64,000 nt of DNA from Flammeovirga sp. OC4 (GTDB taxonomy: Bacteria; Bacteroidota; Bacteroidia; Cytophagales; Flammeovirgaceae). The notes beneath the pieces were generated by a model, which made no database searches, was not told where the DNA came from, and saw only the letters and a program-made list of their open reading frames with translations. Shown one piece after another: positions 1 through 9,213 of the stretch (positions within the stretch are counted from its first letter, which is position 1; each line of letters begins with the position of its first letter). The stretch covers positions 62,001 through 126,000 of the forward strand of contig NZ_JTAM01000012.1 of assembly GCF_000812565.1 (NCBI RefSeq). Direction: 5' to 3'. The translations under genes were made by a program, and so were the position numbers.

Positions 1-358
1 ATAGAAAGAAGGTACTTGATGATGATTGCATTCGTTGAGTTAATCGTAAACAGTAAACAACAACCTTTAATCAATGAGGTGGTAGGTCTATAAAATTAAA
101 ACTATAAAAAATGGAATGCCTCATTGATGTAAGCATTAAGAATTACACATCAAAATCTTAAGACTAAACCATTGATAGTGAAAACGATGTCTACTCGTTT
201 TTTATCAAAATACGTCACTTCTTTTGAGTGAATAGCAAGGGAATTCTAACTATTGGTATACTATATATTATGTAATGCTTATTATTTAATTAAGATGGAA
301 CGTCTTCTTAATGTTGAAAGGTTATGCTCTTTTTTTGAAATGAATTTGAATTTAAAGT
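1..358 (+). other. Upstream region of the first SusC gene
   Basis: This AT-rich non-coding stretch leads into the susC start at 359. I see no convincing ORF, RNA gene or clean TAnnTTTG promoter. At 253-264 there is a degenerate match (TTGGTATACTAT) to the operators found beside the GntR gene (TTGGTCTACCAG). It differs at three positions, so it could be a weak site or chance. Confidence 0.4.
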
Positions 359-3300
359 ATGTTTAAAATTACATTTTCGGAGATATTGACAGTAAGTCTA
401 TTATCTCTTCTATCCTTCAATGTATTTGCTCAAAATATCATTAAAGGAGTGGTTCTTGATGAAAAAGAATCACCAATCCCAGGTGCCAACATCCTCATTA
501 AAGGCACCACACAAGGTACAGTGACTAATATGGACGGAGAGTTCTCTTTATCAACAAATGAGAATGATATTTTAGTGTTCTCTTATATTGGTTATCAGAC
601 AAAAGAGATCGCGGTAAAAGGACAAAACACTCTAGAAATACAGTTAGATTTGGATGCGAAACAATTGGAAGAAATTGTAGTCGTAGGTTATGGTGTACAA
701 AAGAAAAGCGTGGTAACGGGTGCCATTTCTTCTATCAAGTCGGAGGATGTAGAGTCGACTCCTATTGCCAATGCTTCTCAGGCTCTTCAAGGTAGAACTT
801 CCGGTGTGATTGTACAGAGTAATTCGGGAGCTCCAGGTGGGGCAGTCAGCATAAAAATCAGAGGGGTGAGTAGTAATGGTAACTCAGCTCCACTTTACAT
901 TGTAGATGGTCTTCAAGTGGGGAATATCAATAATTTATCACCTAACGATATTGCTTCCATAGAAGTGTTGAAAGATGCGGCATCAGCAGCCATTTTTGGA
1001 GCACGGGGTGCTAACGGAGTAGTATTAGTCACCACAAAGCAAGGTGAAAAAGGGAAGTATAAAATTACTTATGATGGTTACTATGGTATTCAGGAAGCAG
1101 CGAATAAGGTTGAGATGTTGAATGCTGACCAATATATGAGAATTCATAATGCCGCTAGTGAGTGGGACAATACGGAGCCACGTTATACAGAAGACAGAAT
1201 TCAACAAAACACTATAGATACAGATTGGCAAGATGAAATGTATCAAAAAGCCCCTATCACCAACCACGCATTAAGTTTTTCTGGAGGTGGTAAAAAGTCT
1301 AGTTTTAGCAGCTCTTTGTCTTATTTCTCACAAGATGGTATAGTGGGAGGAAGTGCGAAATCTAATTTTGATCGTTATACATTTAGAATTAACTCCACAC
1401 ATGAAATCAATGATGTGGTTACATTTGGACAAAACCTTTCTTATTCGTATTCAAAGACAAGAGGTTTTAATGAAAAACAGCAGGTATCTACGCTCTCTAG
1501 TATGTATTTGCATGATCCTCTGACACCTGTTTTTACAGATGACCCAACAGGTTATCACAAAAATGCTGTAACCAATGCAGATGGAAGATACTATGCAATC
1601 AGTGAAGAATTGGATGGTTATGCAGGTAACCCAATGGCCATTTTGGAGACTCAAAACAGAGAACAGCTCGCCAATACTTTAAGAGGAAATGTATACTTGG
1701 ATTTTAATTTATCATCCCTTGTTGAGGGACTGAAATTTAAATCAAGTTTTGGTCTGAATAATTATGATAGTCATAACAGAGTATTTACACCGGCTTTTTA
1801 TATTTCAGCACAAGGCCCTTTTCAAAATGGAACAAGCACGGCTCAAGTCATCACCAACCGAAATACATCCATTCAATTTGAAAATGTATTGAGCTATACC
1901 AAATCATTTGGAAAGCAAAACATCTCCGCAATACTTGGTCAGTCGTTAATCAGTGATCAATATAGAAATACAAACAGTACCAACTCTGATATTTATCCAA
2001 GTACATGGCATTATGGATGGCCGTCTAATGGAGGACAAGAAAATATGTTGGCTGAAGCGATGTTGAATGAGTCAAGGTTAGTTTCATTCTTTGGTAGAGT
2101 GAGTTATAACTATGATGAAAAATACATGCTGAATGCAACCATTAGAAGAGATGGGTCGACAAGATTTGGGGATAATAATAAATACGGTATTTTCCCTTCC
2201 ATATCTGCAGGTTGGACTATTTCTAACGAAGAATTTTTCCAAGTGGATCACAACAAAATCAGCTTGATTAAACTAAGAGGATCTTGGGGACAGGTAGGAA
2301 ATGACAGAATTGGTAACTGGGGTCACATGTCCATTATGGAGCGAAGTGATCATTATATTGTGGATGGTCGCCTGATTCAAGGTTTTGCACCTTTAAGAGC
2401 CGCAAACCCCGATTTGAAATGGGAAACGTCAGAAACATTGAACATCGGTATTGATCTCGGCTTCTTGAACAATAAGCTTACACTAACAGCTGAATACTAT
2501 GATAAATTGACGAAAGACCTTTTATATGAACTTCCTATTCCTGCTTTTACAGGGAGAATGGGCCCTCTCGCAAATATTGGAACTGTTTCTAACAAAGGTT
2601 TTGAAATTGATTTACGTTACACTGGCGAAATCAGAGATTTTAAGATTGATATCCTAGGCAATATGTCATACAACCATAATAACATGACAAAACTAGAAAA
2701 TGCTGAGGGATACTTCAATGGAAGAAATTTAGGAACATTGGATGGTAACATGAGAGTGCAGGAGGGGTACCCAATGCCATTCTTCTTTGCCTACAAAACC
2801 GATGGTATTTTCCAGAATGAGGAAGAGGTCAACAGCTATGTCAATGAAGAGGAAAATTTGATTCAACCCAATGCCAAACCTGGTGATATCCGATTTGTAG
2901 ACATCAATGGTGATGGTAAAATCTCAGATGAAGACAGAACGAACATTGGTAATGCTATTCCTAAATTCAATTATGGTTTGACGATTAATCTTGGTTATAA
3001 AAACTGGGATTTAAGCATGTTCTTACAAGCACAAACGCATTATGATATTGCCAATGTGGCATATGGTCCTAATGAAACTTACCAAAACTTAAATGCAAGA
3101 CATCTAGGTTACTGGACTGGCGAAGGATCAACCAATGAATGGCCTGCAATGACACATGAGGATGCAAATGGTAACTTCACTAAGATCAACGATATGATTC
3201 ATATTGAGGATGCAAGCTACTTAAGACTTAGAAACCTTCAATTAGGATTTACCATTCCAACAAGAACTTCAAGTAAGATTGGAATGGAGCGATTAAGAAT

Positions 3301-3451
3301 TTATGGCTCAGTTCAAAACTTGTTTACAATCACGAATTACTCAGGAGCTGATCCAGAATTTAGTGACAGTAACCTCCTTCGATATGGTCTTGATAACGGT
3401 TCTTATCCTCAAGCAAGAACTTACCTAATGGGGCTTAATGTATCATTCTAA
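359..3451 (+). CDS. SusC/RagA-family TonB-dependent outer-membrane transporter (first pair)
   Basis: This is an outer-membrane, TonB-dependent importer of oligomers that works as a barrel with a SusD lid. The 1030-residue protein starts with a signal peptide ending in NVFAQ. A carboxypeptidase-D-like regulatory domain follows (about 27-105), then the SusC hallmark LEEIVVVGYG, a plug domain to about residue 230, and a long beta barrel ending in an aromatic C-terminus (GLNVSF), as is usual for outer-membrane insertion. The gene lies 11 bp before susD, so the two are surely co-transcribed. No enzyme genes accompany it inside the window, so its substrate is unknown. It could belong to the alginate locus that starts 3 kb downstream, or to another utilisation locus lying upstream of base 1. 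Family call is near certain; substrate is not determinable. Confidence 0.95.
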   Translation: MFKITFSEILTVSLLSLLSFNVFAQNIIKGVVLDEKESPIPGANILIKGTTQGTVTNMDGEFSLSTNENDILVFSYIGYQTKEIAVKGQNTLEIQLDLDAKQLEEIVVVGYGVQKKSVVTGAISSIKSEDVESTPIANASQALQGRTSGVIVQSNSGAPGGAVSIKIRGVSSNGNSAPLYIVDGLQVGNINNLSPNDIASIEVLKDAASAAIFGARGANGVVLVTTKQGEKGKYKITYDGYYGIQEAANKVEMLNADQYMRIHNAASEWDNTEPRYTEDRIQQNTIDTDWQDEMYQKAPITNHALSFSGGGKKSSFSSSLSYFSQDGIVGGSAKSNFDRYTFRINSTHEINDVVTFGQNLSYSYSKTRGFNEKQQVSTLSSMYLHDPLTPVFTDDPTGYHKNAVTNADGRYYAISEELDGYAGNPMAILETQNREQLANTLRGNVYLDFNLSSLVEGLKFKSSFGLNNYDSHNRVFTPAFYISAQGPFQNGTSTAQVITNRNTSIQFENVLSYTKSFGKQNISAILGQSLISDQYRNTNSTNSDIYPSTWHYGWPSNGGQENMLAEAMLNESRLVSFFGRVSYNYDEKYMLNATIRRDGSTRFGDNNKYGIFPSISAGWTISNEEFFQVDHNKISLIKLRGSWGQVGNDRIGNWGHMSIMERSDHYIVDGRLIQGFAPLRAANPDLKWETSETLNIGIDLGFLNNKLTLTAEYYDKLTKDLLYELPIPAFTGRMGPLANIGTVSNKGFEIDLRYTGEIRDFKIDILGNMSYNHNNMTKLENAEGYFNGRNLGTLDGNMRVQEGYPMPFFFAYKTDGIFQNEEEVNSYVNEEENLIQPNAKPGDIRFVDINGDGKISDEDRTNIGNAIPKFNYGLTINLGYKNWDLSMFLQAQTHYDIANVAYGPNETYQNLNARHLGYWTGEGSTNEWPAMTHEDANGNFTKINDMIHIEDASYLRLRNLQLGFTIPTRTSSKIGMERLRIYGSVQNLFTITNYSGADPEFSDSNLLRYGLDNGSYPQARTYLMGLNVSF

Positions 3452-3462
3452 ACTGTAATCCA

Positions 3463-5103
3463 ATGAAAAAAATATATTTAATTTTTCTTCTATTGATGGG
3501 GTGTGATTATTTAGATATCCAACCTAACGACAGAATTCCATCTTCTCAATATTATAATTCTGTAGACGAAGCTTATCAAGCACTCCTTGGTGCGTATGAA
3601 CCAATACGTACCATGAAAATGAATTATGTGGATCCGTTCCCATTATTTTCTATTGCTTTGTTTAGCGAATGTATGTCTGACAATGTAAATGGCGGAGCAA
3701 ATAAAAAACAGACCAACAATCCTTATCAGGAAGCAAATCAGTTTGAAATGAGTCCAATTCGATCAGAAGCATTCTGGAGAAGGTCTTATAATGGTATTTC
3801 AAGAGTCAATTCCTTATTTCACAATTGGGAGAATATTACCATCAAACAAGGCGAAGAGGCAAGAGCCAATAATATCCTTGGAGAAGCATATTTTCTAAGA
3901 GCACATTATTATTTTGAATTGCTCAGAATGTATGAAAACGTAATCTTGACAACTGAACCTATCGATGGTACAAGTTGGAGAAGTTTTAAGCAGGAAGATC
4001 CTGAAAAAGTATATGCTCAAGCGACAGATGATTATTTAAAGAGTTTTGAGTTGATGGCAGAAACGGATCCTGAAAGAGGTAGAATGTCAATGTATGCATC
4101 AAAAGCAGAGTTATTGAAAATGTTCCTTTTCTATACGGGGTATTATGAAAAAGAGGCTTTACCAAGAACAGATGGAAGTACGTTTACTTTAGACAATGCC
4201 ATTGCACTAGCAGATGATATCTACCTTAACAGCGGAAAACGCCTATTACCTAAATATGCAGATAATTTTGATCCTTTGACAAGTAATTGGAATGATGAGG
4301 TTTTATTAGAAATACCACATGTAGATTCTGGTTTACCAGGTTGGACAGGCATTAAATCAGGAAATATTATGTGTAGAGCCTCAGGACCATGGGGTGGTAA
4401 AGGCAAAGCTTTTGATGCAACTTACGCTGACGGCTGGGCAAACGGAGTTCCAAGAAGAAAGTTACTGTCAATTTGGGATGATCCTAATGACGAGCGCAAA
4501 ATGGCAACTATCTTAACAGCAGAGGAAGTGGAAGAAGGACAGAATGAAGATGGTTTTGATCCAGAAAATGCCCAATTCCCCATTAAAATAGGGTGGCAAC
4601 ACACGGGTTTATACAATAAGAAGTATAGCACTTTTGCCTCTATTCAACCTTCCATTGCCATTAATCTCAATTATGGAATGAACCATCATGCCATCCGTTT
4701 TGCTGATGTTATTTTGATGGCAGGGGAACTGTATCTAAGAAAAGGAAATACCGGGAAAGCACTAGAATATGTTAACCTTGTAAGAACAAGAGCGAATGCA
4801 GCAGCTTTAGCTGCGATTGACGAAGAAACGTTGTTTGCAGAAAGAAACAGAGAGTTAGCCCTTGAAGGAGTAAGGTACCACGATTTACTTAGAAGATATG
4901 GTCAAAGTAGGTTAGCGACAGTGAAAACGATTTTGGATGTGAAAAACTACACACCAGAATCCAATGAAATTGACCGATATGGTGAAGCGGGTAAAAGCGA
5001 GGATTATGAAATTGATTTCAAAGTGGAGCAGAGAGGTTTTTTACCTATTCCGATTGTGGAATTGGATGTGCATCCAGAATTGCAACAAAATAATGGGTAT
5101 TAA
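3463..5103 (+). CDS. SusD/RagB-family nutrient-binding outer-membrane lipoprotein (first pair)
   Basis: This is the surface glycan-binding partner of the preceding SusC. The 546-residue protein has a short lipoprotein signal with the lipid-anchor cysteine at residue 14 (LLMGC), followed by DYLDIQP, a typical SusD N-terminus. The body carries the family's TPR-like helices (FLRAHYYFELLRMYEN, VNLVRTRANA) and the C-terminal features ERNRELALEGVRYHDLLRRYG and GFLPIPIVELD. The start is the first ATG after susC, 11 bp downstream. The gene is followed by a dispersed repeat element and then by an intrinsic terminator, so susC-susD form a short unit. Substrate is unknown. The family assignment is very secure. 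Confidence 0.95.
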   Translation: MKKIYLIFLLLMGCDYLDIQPNDRIPSSQYYNSVDEAYQALLGAYEPIRTMKMNYVDPFPLFSIALFSECMSDNVNGGANKKQTNNPYQEANQFEMSPIRSEAFWRRSYNGISRVNSLFHNWENITIKQGEEARANNILGEAYFLRAHYYFELLRMYENVILTTEPIDGTSWRSFKQEDPEKVYAQATDDYLKSFELMAETDPERGRMSMYASKAELLKMFLFYTGYYEKEALPRTDGSTFTLDNAIALADDIYLNSGKRLLPKYADNFDPLTSNWNDEVLLEIPHVDSGLPGWTGIKSGNIMCRASGPWGGKGKAFDATYADGWANGVPRRKLLSIWDDPNDERKMATILTAEEVEEGQNEDGFDPENAQFPIKIGWQHTGLYNKKYSTFASIQPSIAINLNYGMNHHAIRFADVILMAGELYLRKGNTGKALEYVNLVRTRANAAALAAIDEETLFAERNRELALEGVRYHDLLRRYGQSRLATVKTILDVKNYTPESNEIDRYGEAGKSEDYEIDFKVEQRGFLPIPIVELDVHPELQQNNGY

Positions 5104-5111
5104 TAGGTTTT

Positions 5112-5314
5112 GTAAACTAAGTTTTCGTTAGATTTTGATTCCTATTTCTACTAGACTTTATAGGGACTACTTCAAGGCCGGGGTAGAACTATCAAATTAA
5201 AAGAGTGGTAATTTCACTGGAGCGAATGTTAAGCGATAGCGTCATTGGTGTCCTGCAGATCATCAGAAATCTCCCGATTTCTAAATATTATAAATATTCA
5301 GAAATTTAGTTTAC
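5112..5314 (+). repeat. Dispersed intergenic element, copy 1, with terminal inverted repeat
   Basis: The element begins 9 bp after the susD stop. Its ends, GTAAACTAAG (5112-5121) and TTTAGTTTAC (5305-5314), are inverted repeats matching at 9 of 10 positions. Internally, GCGAATGTTAAGCG followed by CGTCATT and GTGTCCT recurs on the minus strand at 51562-51692. The left end and the AGATC/TCAGAAA block recur there too. A small hairpin (AGAAATCtcccGATTTCT) lies near 5270. There is no room for a protein, so it resembles a MITE or a REP-type element. Confidence 0.7.
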
Positions 5315-5346
5315 AGAGTATTAAACCTATTTGTTATTAGAATATG

Positions 5347-5380
5347 AAAGGCTTAGGAGAATTACCCCTAAGCCTTTTTT
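5347..5380 (+). terminator. Intrinsic terminator of the first susC-susD unit
   Basis: A 10-bp stem AAGGCTTAGG / CCTAAGCCTT is followed directly by a T run. It lies about 245 bp after susD, beyond the dispersed repeat. Confidence 0.8.
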
Positions 5381-5422
5381 ATGCTTTTATACACCGTGAG
5401 TAATAAGACAAAATGAAAAGCA

Positions 5423-6127
5423 TTAAAGCAGTTCAATTGATCTTATAAAATCAGAGGTAATGTCCTCAATCTCTGTCCATTTAATCAAAACTTCATGCGG
5501 ACAGTTTTTACCCTTACATCGATTGTAATCTAACGGGAATAACAACCCATCTTTATTGATACAAAAAATGCTGTAGCTTTCTTTTTTGACTTTACCATCA
5601 CTCCCTACTTTTTCTTTGATAAGCTGATGTAATCTTGTCTTATAATCAGACTCAGGAAGGAACAAATCGTTGAGTTGGATATTTCTTTTATGGATATAAT
5701 CGTAATTGTATGACAATTTGATATTTCTGACATCTTCCAAACCATTATAATACGTCTCTTTGGCGAAGGCAATACTCAATATGCCATGTTCTTGGAAATG
5801 AACTTGGTAATCTAAATTTAAAAAACTTAGACCTATAGCCCCCTTCTCATTTTTGGTATGGTACATCTTTTTCATAAAATCAGAAATAGCAAAAGCCATG
5901 ATACTTTGGATATCAATGTTGATTTTATGTTCTATATCAAACTTATCCTTGTAGTGAACAAAAGGGTAGCTGATATTGAGTTCATAATGAAGAGAAGAGT
6001 TCAATTTATTAAAGCCCTGCTTCTCAATTTCAAGTGCATTGAGAGGAAGGGTGGTATTCAGCACATTTGTAGGAATCTGAAAAGATGTACTGATAAAAAG
6101 AACAAAAAAAATAGTAATAAGCCTCAT
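5423..6127 (-). CDS. Secreted DUF3298/RsiV-like protein
   Basis: This is a 234-residue protein with an N-terminal signal or anchor segment (about residues 1-19, MRLITIFFVLFISTSFQ). The body resembles the DUF4163/DUF3298 (PdaC/RsiV-like) fold: a strand-rich first half with 'SLHYELNISYPFVHY', then LSYNYDYIHKRNIQLNDLFLPESDYKTRLHQLI. That last segment matches the family pattern of a repeated 'Y..GK.L.L.DLF....Y...L...I'. The molecular role of such domains in Bacteroidota is unclear; they occur in anti-sigma factors and in exported proteins. Two cysteines (C-K-G-K-N-C) near residue 210 could form a disulfide or bind a metal. It lies downstream of the Xaa-Pro aminopeptidase gene, 63 bp away on the same strand, and may be co-transcribed. 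Family assignment is from pattern memory and is moderate. Confidence 0.6.
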   Translation of the reverse strand: MRLITIFFVLFISTSFQIPTNVLNTTLPLNALEIEKQGFNKLNSSLHYELNISYPFVHYKDKFDIEHKINIDIQSIMAFAISDFMKKMYHTKNEKGAIGLSFLNLDYQVHFQEHGILSIAFAKETYYNGLEDVRNIKLSYNYDYIHKRNIQLNDLFLPESDYKTRLHQLIKEKVGSDGKVKKESYSIFCINKDGLLFPLDYNRCKGKNCPHEVLIKWTEIEDITSDFIRSIELL

Positions 6128-6190
6128 ATACTTTATTATCTACTTTTTAAACCTAGTAAACAATAAGATTATTGTATGGGAAATAAAGAT

Positions 6191-7804
6191 TTATTCAAAG
6201 TTAGGGAGAATTATTTTATCAAATGCACTTTCCTGCTCCATTAACGTTTCAATTTCTGAAATAGTTCTAGGAGCAGTAGCCGATAAGTTAACCGGTCCCT
6301 CCTCCGTAATCAGAATATCGTCTTCAATTCTGATACCTATTCCCCACCATTTTTCATCACACTCACTCTGTTCTGGAATGTAAATGCCAGGCTCAACCGT
6401 TACAACCATATTGGGTAAAAGCGTTTCATAATGTCCTTTGTCATGTACATCTAATCCAATGTGATGCATCAAACCATGTGGGAAATATCGGGCATAGTCT
6501 TCAGGGAATTCGATAATTTTCAGTTTCGTCAAACCTTTTCCAATAATCTCAGTCGCAACTTCATATACCTCTTCAAAGGTTTTACCTGCCTGACATTCTT
6601 CAATTGCTTTAGTTTGTGCTTCGAGTACAATGTTATAAAGCAGCTTTTGTTCTTTTGTGAAAGTACCGTTTACCGGAATCGTCCTTGTAACATCTGCAGT
6701 GTAGCCTCTATATTCAGCACCACAATCCATTAATATCAACTCTCCATCTTCCATTTTAGGCTTATTATTGGAGATATAATGCAACATACAGGCATTTTCT
6801 CCCGCTCCAACAATACTTGGGTAGCCTTCGTATTCTGCACCGTATTTTTTATAGACAAATTCATGAATCCCTTGAATTTCTGTCTCAGACATTCCAGGCT
6901 TTATGGCTTTCATGACTTCTTTTTGACCAACACATGATATAAAAATGGCTTTCTTCAATAATTTTATTTCCTCTTCTTGCTTGATTTGTCTCAAGTCTTT
7001 CATCAAACTATCCAAGACTCTTATTTGAATATTGGTGGTAGGAAGACTTTCTCCCACAGAAACCCTTTGTTCTGGAGATGGGGCGGTGAGAAATGAAATT
7101 ATATTTTGATCTAATCTTAAAACTGCTGCATCTACCAATTCACCACCAATGATTTGAGCAATATCGGCTTGATCTTGAAGCGTTACTTTTCTCATCATAT
7201 TATATAAGTCCTCAGTAGCAGTATTGAGGTAGGTGGGATACTGACTTTTCTTTTTGAAGATTTTTATGAAGTCGAAAAGCTCATAAGGATCATAAATATT
7301 GTCGCGTACATCTCTTGGAGGATCGAAAGTAAGTATATGCTGAAAGTTTTGAAAGTCAATTTCAATTTTTCTAAACTCTTGATTAGACCTTACATTTTGA
7401 AGTCCCAATTGATCATAAACACCTTGTACCCCCAAACGACCACCATTCCACATCTCATCATATTCATCTTTGGGTTGTACATAAATAAGGTCAGTACACG
7501 TCTCTCCATTCTCTAATGTGAAAGGGGTTTTGAAAATGATCAATACAGCGTTAGGTTCCCTGTAGCCTGTCAAGTAAAAAAAATCAGGATCTTGATGATA
7601 GATATAGTTCACATCATTGGCTCTATTACGAACAGGGTTGGCAAAAAATATTGCTACGCTATTGTCAGGCATTTTAGCTCGGAGGCTATCTCTTCTACTT
7701 TGATGAAAAGTTTTAGAAGTGTAATCCGTTGGTTTGAATTTATATTGAGCAAAACTGTGATAACAAAGTGTAAAAAGTGATAGGAGTAGTACAATTTTTT
7801 TCAT
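6191..7804 (-). CDS. Secreted Xaa-Pro aminopeptidase (aminopeptidase P, M24B)
   Basis: This metallopeptidase removes an N-terminal residue that precedes proline. The 537-residue protein has a signal peptide (MKKIVLLLSLFTLCYHSFAQ), so it acts in the periplasm or outside. The aminopeptidase P N-terminal domain spans about 30-190 and includes YLTGYREPNAVLI. The pita-bread catalytic domain spans about 280-520. All dinuclear metal ligands are visible: Asp360 and Asp371 (DCGAEYRGYTADVTRT), the His of HGLMHHIGLDVHD, and the Glu residues of EPGIYIP and RIEDDILITEEG. It is transcribed away from the gntR gene, and the long 5' region it shares with gntR contains the first GntR operator. Whether the regulator affects this gene is not known. 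Confidence 0.93.
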   Translation of the reverse strand: MKKIVLLLSLFTLCYHSFAQYKFKPTDYTSKTFHQSRRDSLRAKMPDNSVAIFFANPVRNRANDVNYIYHQDPDFFYLTGYREPNAVLIIFKTPFTLENGETCTDLIYVQPKDEYDEMWNGGRLGVQGVYDQLGLQNVRSNQEFRKIEIDFQNFQHILTFDPPRDVRDNIYDPYELFDFIKIFKKKSQYPTYLNTATEDLYNMMRKVTLQDQADIAQIIGGELVDAAVLRLDQNIISFLTAPSPEQRVSVGESLPTTNIQIRVLDSLMKDLRQIKQEEEIKLLKKAIFISCVGQKEVMKAIKPGMSETEIQGIHEFVYKKYGAEYEGYPSIVGAGENACMLHYISNNKPKMEDGELILMDCGAEYRGYTADVTRTIPVNGTFTKEQKLLYNIVLEAQTKAIEECQAGKTFEEVYEVATEIIGKGLTKLKIIEFPEDYARYFPHGLMHHIGLDVHDKGHYETLLPNMVVTVEPGIYIPEQSECDEKWWGIGIRIEDDILITEEGPVNLSATAPRTISEIETLMEQESAFDKIILPNFE

Positions 7805-7936
7805 GATTTAAAACTACCCTTTGTCGATGAATTATGGAATGTTTTTCATCATCAATTCTCTTTTTTGTTAAAAAATAAGTGTGTTTTGAACATTTTTTTA
7901 ATAAATATTTGCTTTTGAAATTTAATCGCCGTAAAA

Positions 7937-7977
7937 TTGGTCAACCAGTTTGTGGTAGAGCAGTTAAAACACTACCA
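7937..7977. promoter_or_regulatory. GntR/FadR-type operator 1 plus adjacent half-site pair
   Basis: TTGGTCAACCAG (7937-7948) is an imperfect palindrome of the FadR-subfamily type (TGGT..ACCA). It matches operator 2 (8172-8183) in all but one base, including the flanking AAA and TTT. Immediately after it, TGGTAG (7953-7958) and CTACCA (7972-7977) form a second, wider inverted pair. The site lies between the divergent aminopeptidase and gntR genes. Confidence 0.65.
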
Positions 7978-8138
7978 AAGCAAGGTTAAAAAATGAAATG
8001 AATTATTCAATAAATTAATTAAGGTAGAAAAACGAACTATTATAGCACTCTTTGATCATTGTCTATATAAGCCTACTAAAATGTAGAAAACAAGTGTTTT
8101 AAGGCTGATTTTGATGATTTTTAAAATAAAATTGTCTT

Positions 8139-8167
8139 TTGATTTGGAAGTGAAATGTAAATGTTTG
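8139..8167 (+). promoter_or_regulatory. Possible gntR promoter
   Basis: TTG (8139-8141) and AATGTTTG (8160-8167, one mismatch to TAnnTTTG) are separated by 18 nt. This is close to the Bacteroidota -33/-7 pattern. The predicted transcription start falls inside operator 2, which fits autorepression. Confidence 0.35.
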
Positions 8168-8171
8168 TAAA

Positions 8172-8183
8172 TTGGTCTACCAG
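8172..8183. promoter_or_regulatory. GntR/FadR-type operator 2, just before gntR
   Basis: TTGGTCTACCAG ends 18 bp before the gntR ATG at 8202. It is near-identical to operator 1 about 235 bp upstream. The position suggests that the regulator represses its own gene. The TTG at 8172 could be read as an upstream start codon, but the palindrome explains this sequence better. Confidence 0.65.
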
Positions 8184-8201
8184 TTTATAAGTAAAACAAA
8201 A

Positions 8202-8906
8202 ATGGAGCAGACAGTATTCAATACATTCAAAAAAATTCAAATTGAAAAGCCTGTTGATAAAATCATCAAGCAGATCAAGACATTAATATCTTCAGGTCAA
8301 TTGAAGCCAGGTGATAAATTACCATCTGAAAGAAAATTGAGCGAACATTTTGGAATCGGACGTACACACGTTAGAGATGCTATTAGAAAATTAGAATTTT
8401 ATGGCATTCTAAAGACGCTACCTCAAAGTGGCACTGTAGTGGCAGGTTTTGGCATTACAGCTTTGGAAGGTCTCATTACCGATGTGCTTGATTTAGAAGG
8501 GAATGATTTTAAATCATTAGTGGAAACTAGGGTGATTTTGGAACAGAATACAGCCCGTTTTGCGGCAATGCGTCGTGATGAAAAAGATATTGTTTCTATA
8601 TCAAGTGCATTAGCAGCCTATGAGAAAGCGGTAAAAGAAGGGAATGATACAGTGGAACACGACTTAATGTTCCATCTTAAAATTGCGGAAGCAAGTAAAA
8701 ACAATGTTTTGAAATCGTTGATGTTGATTGTAGCACCAGACATTATCACTTTCTTCAAGGAAAATGATATCTGTACAGGAACAAAACCTTCAAAAGCATT
8801 GGAAGAACACTATGAAATTTTAGAACATATTTCCAACAGAGAGCCTGAAAAAGCAGAGTTGGCAATGTATAATCACTTAAAGGAAATTCTTGACACTAAA
8901 CTTTAA
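8202..8906 (+). CDS. GntR-family (FadR/FCD subfamily) regulator of the alginate locus
   Basis: This is a ligand-responsive DNA-binding repressor or activator of 234 residues. The N-terminal winged helix-turn-helix spans about 10-78 (PVDKIIKQIKTLISSGQLKPGDKLPSERKL, then a recognition helix near GRTHVRDAIRKLE). The all-helical FCD sensor domain spans about 95-225 and carries the family's E/H pattern (ETRVILEQNTARFAA, DLMFHLKIAEASKNN, HYEILEHI), which usually binds a metal and a sugar acid. I chose the ATG at 8202 over an in-frame TTG at 8172 because the latter lies in the operator. Homologous regulators of alginate loci in other bacteria respond to alginate breakdown products such as KDG or DEH. 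That role is inferred here from position, directly before susC. Confidence 0.88.
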   Translation: MEQTVFNTFKKIQIEKPVDKIIKQIKTLISSGQLKPGDKLPSERKLSEHFGIGRTHVRDAIRKLEFYGILKTLPQSGTVVAGFGITALEGLITDVLDLEGNDFKSLVETRVILEQNTARFAAMRRDEKDIVSISSALAAYEKAVKEGNDTVEHDLMFHLKIAEASKNNVLKSLMLIVAPDIITFFKENDICTGTKPSKALEEHYEILEHISNREPEKAELAMYNHLKEILDTKL

Positions 8907-9213
8907 AAATGCCTATGATATGAACAAAGACACAAAAAAAATGGATTAACAATATAAATAATGCTAATCCATGCAGGTTAAGATTTTCATAAGCAGGGTC
9001 ATCGGCAAAATCATCCGCATTAGAAACATCTTAGGGTTCAAAGATAATATTTCAATTATGTAAACACAAATTTTTATCTAACCTACTACACAACCTGCAT
9101 CCTAACTAATTATTAAAATTTTAAGCAAATAGATGAATGGCGTATGTATTTAACTATTCGTTAGCTACAATCGTGAAATAACATCTATCGCTATCTCTCT
9201 TATATGAAATAAA
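8907..9213 (+). other. Structured gap between gntR and susC
   Basis: This 307-bp gap has no gene. It contains an inverted repeat ATGGATTA / TAATCCAT (8941-8948 and 8965-8972) and a wider one, GCAGGTT / AACCTGC (8973-8979 and 9092-9098). They could form a terminator-like or leader structure for the susC mRNA. I found no third copy of the GntR operator here and no clear TAnnTTTG box. Confidence 0.4.

Noticed and set aside
5858-6166. 102-residue plus-strand open frame opposite the DUF3298-like gene
   Set aside because: It is antisense, its composition reflects the other strand, and it has no start signal.
8172-8201. TTG upstream start for the GntR regulator
   Set aside because: The TTG is part of the operator palindrome; the ATG at 8202 gives the usual N-terminus.
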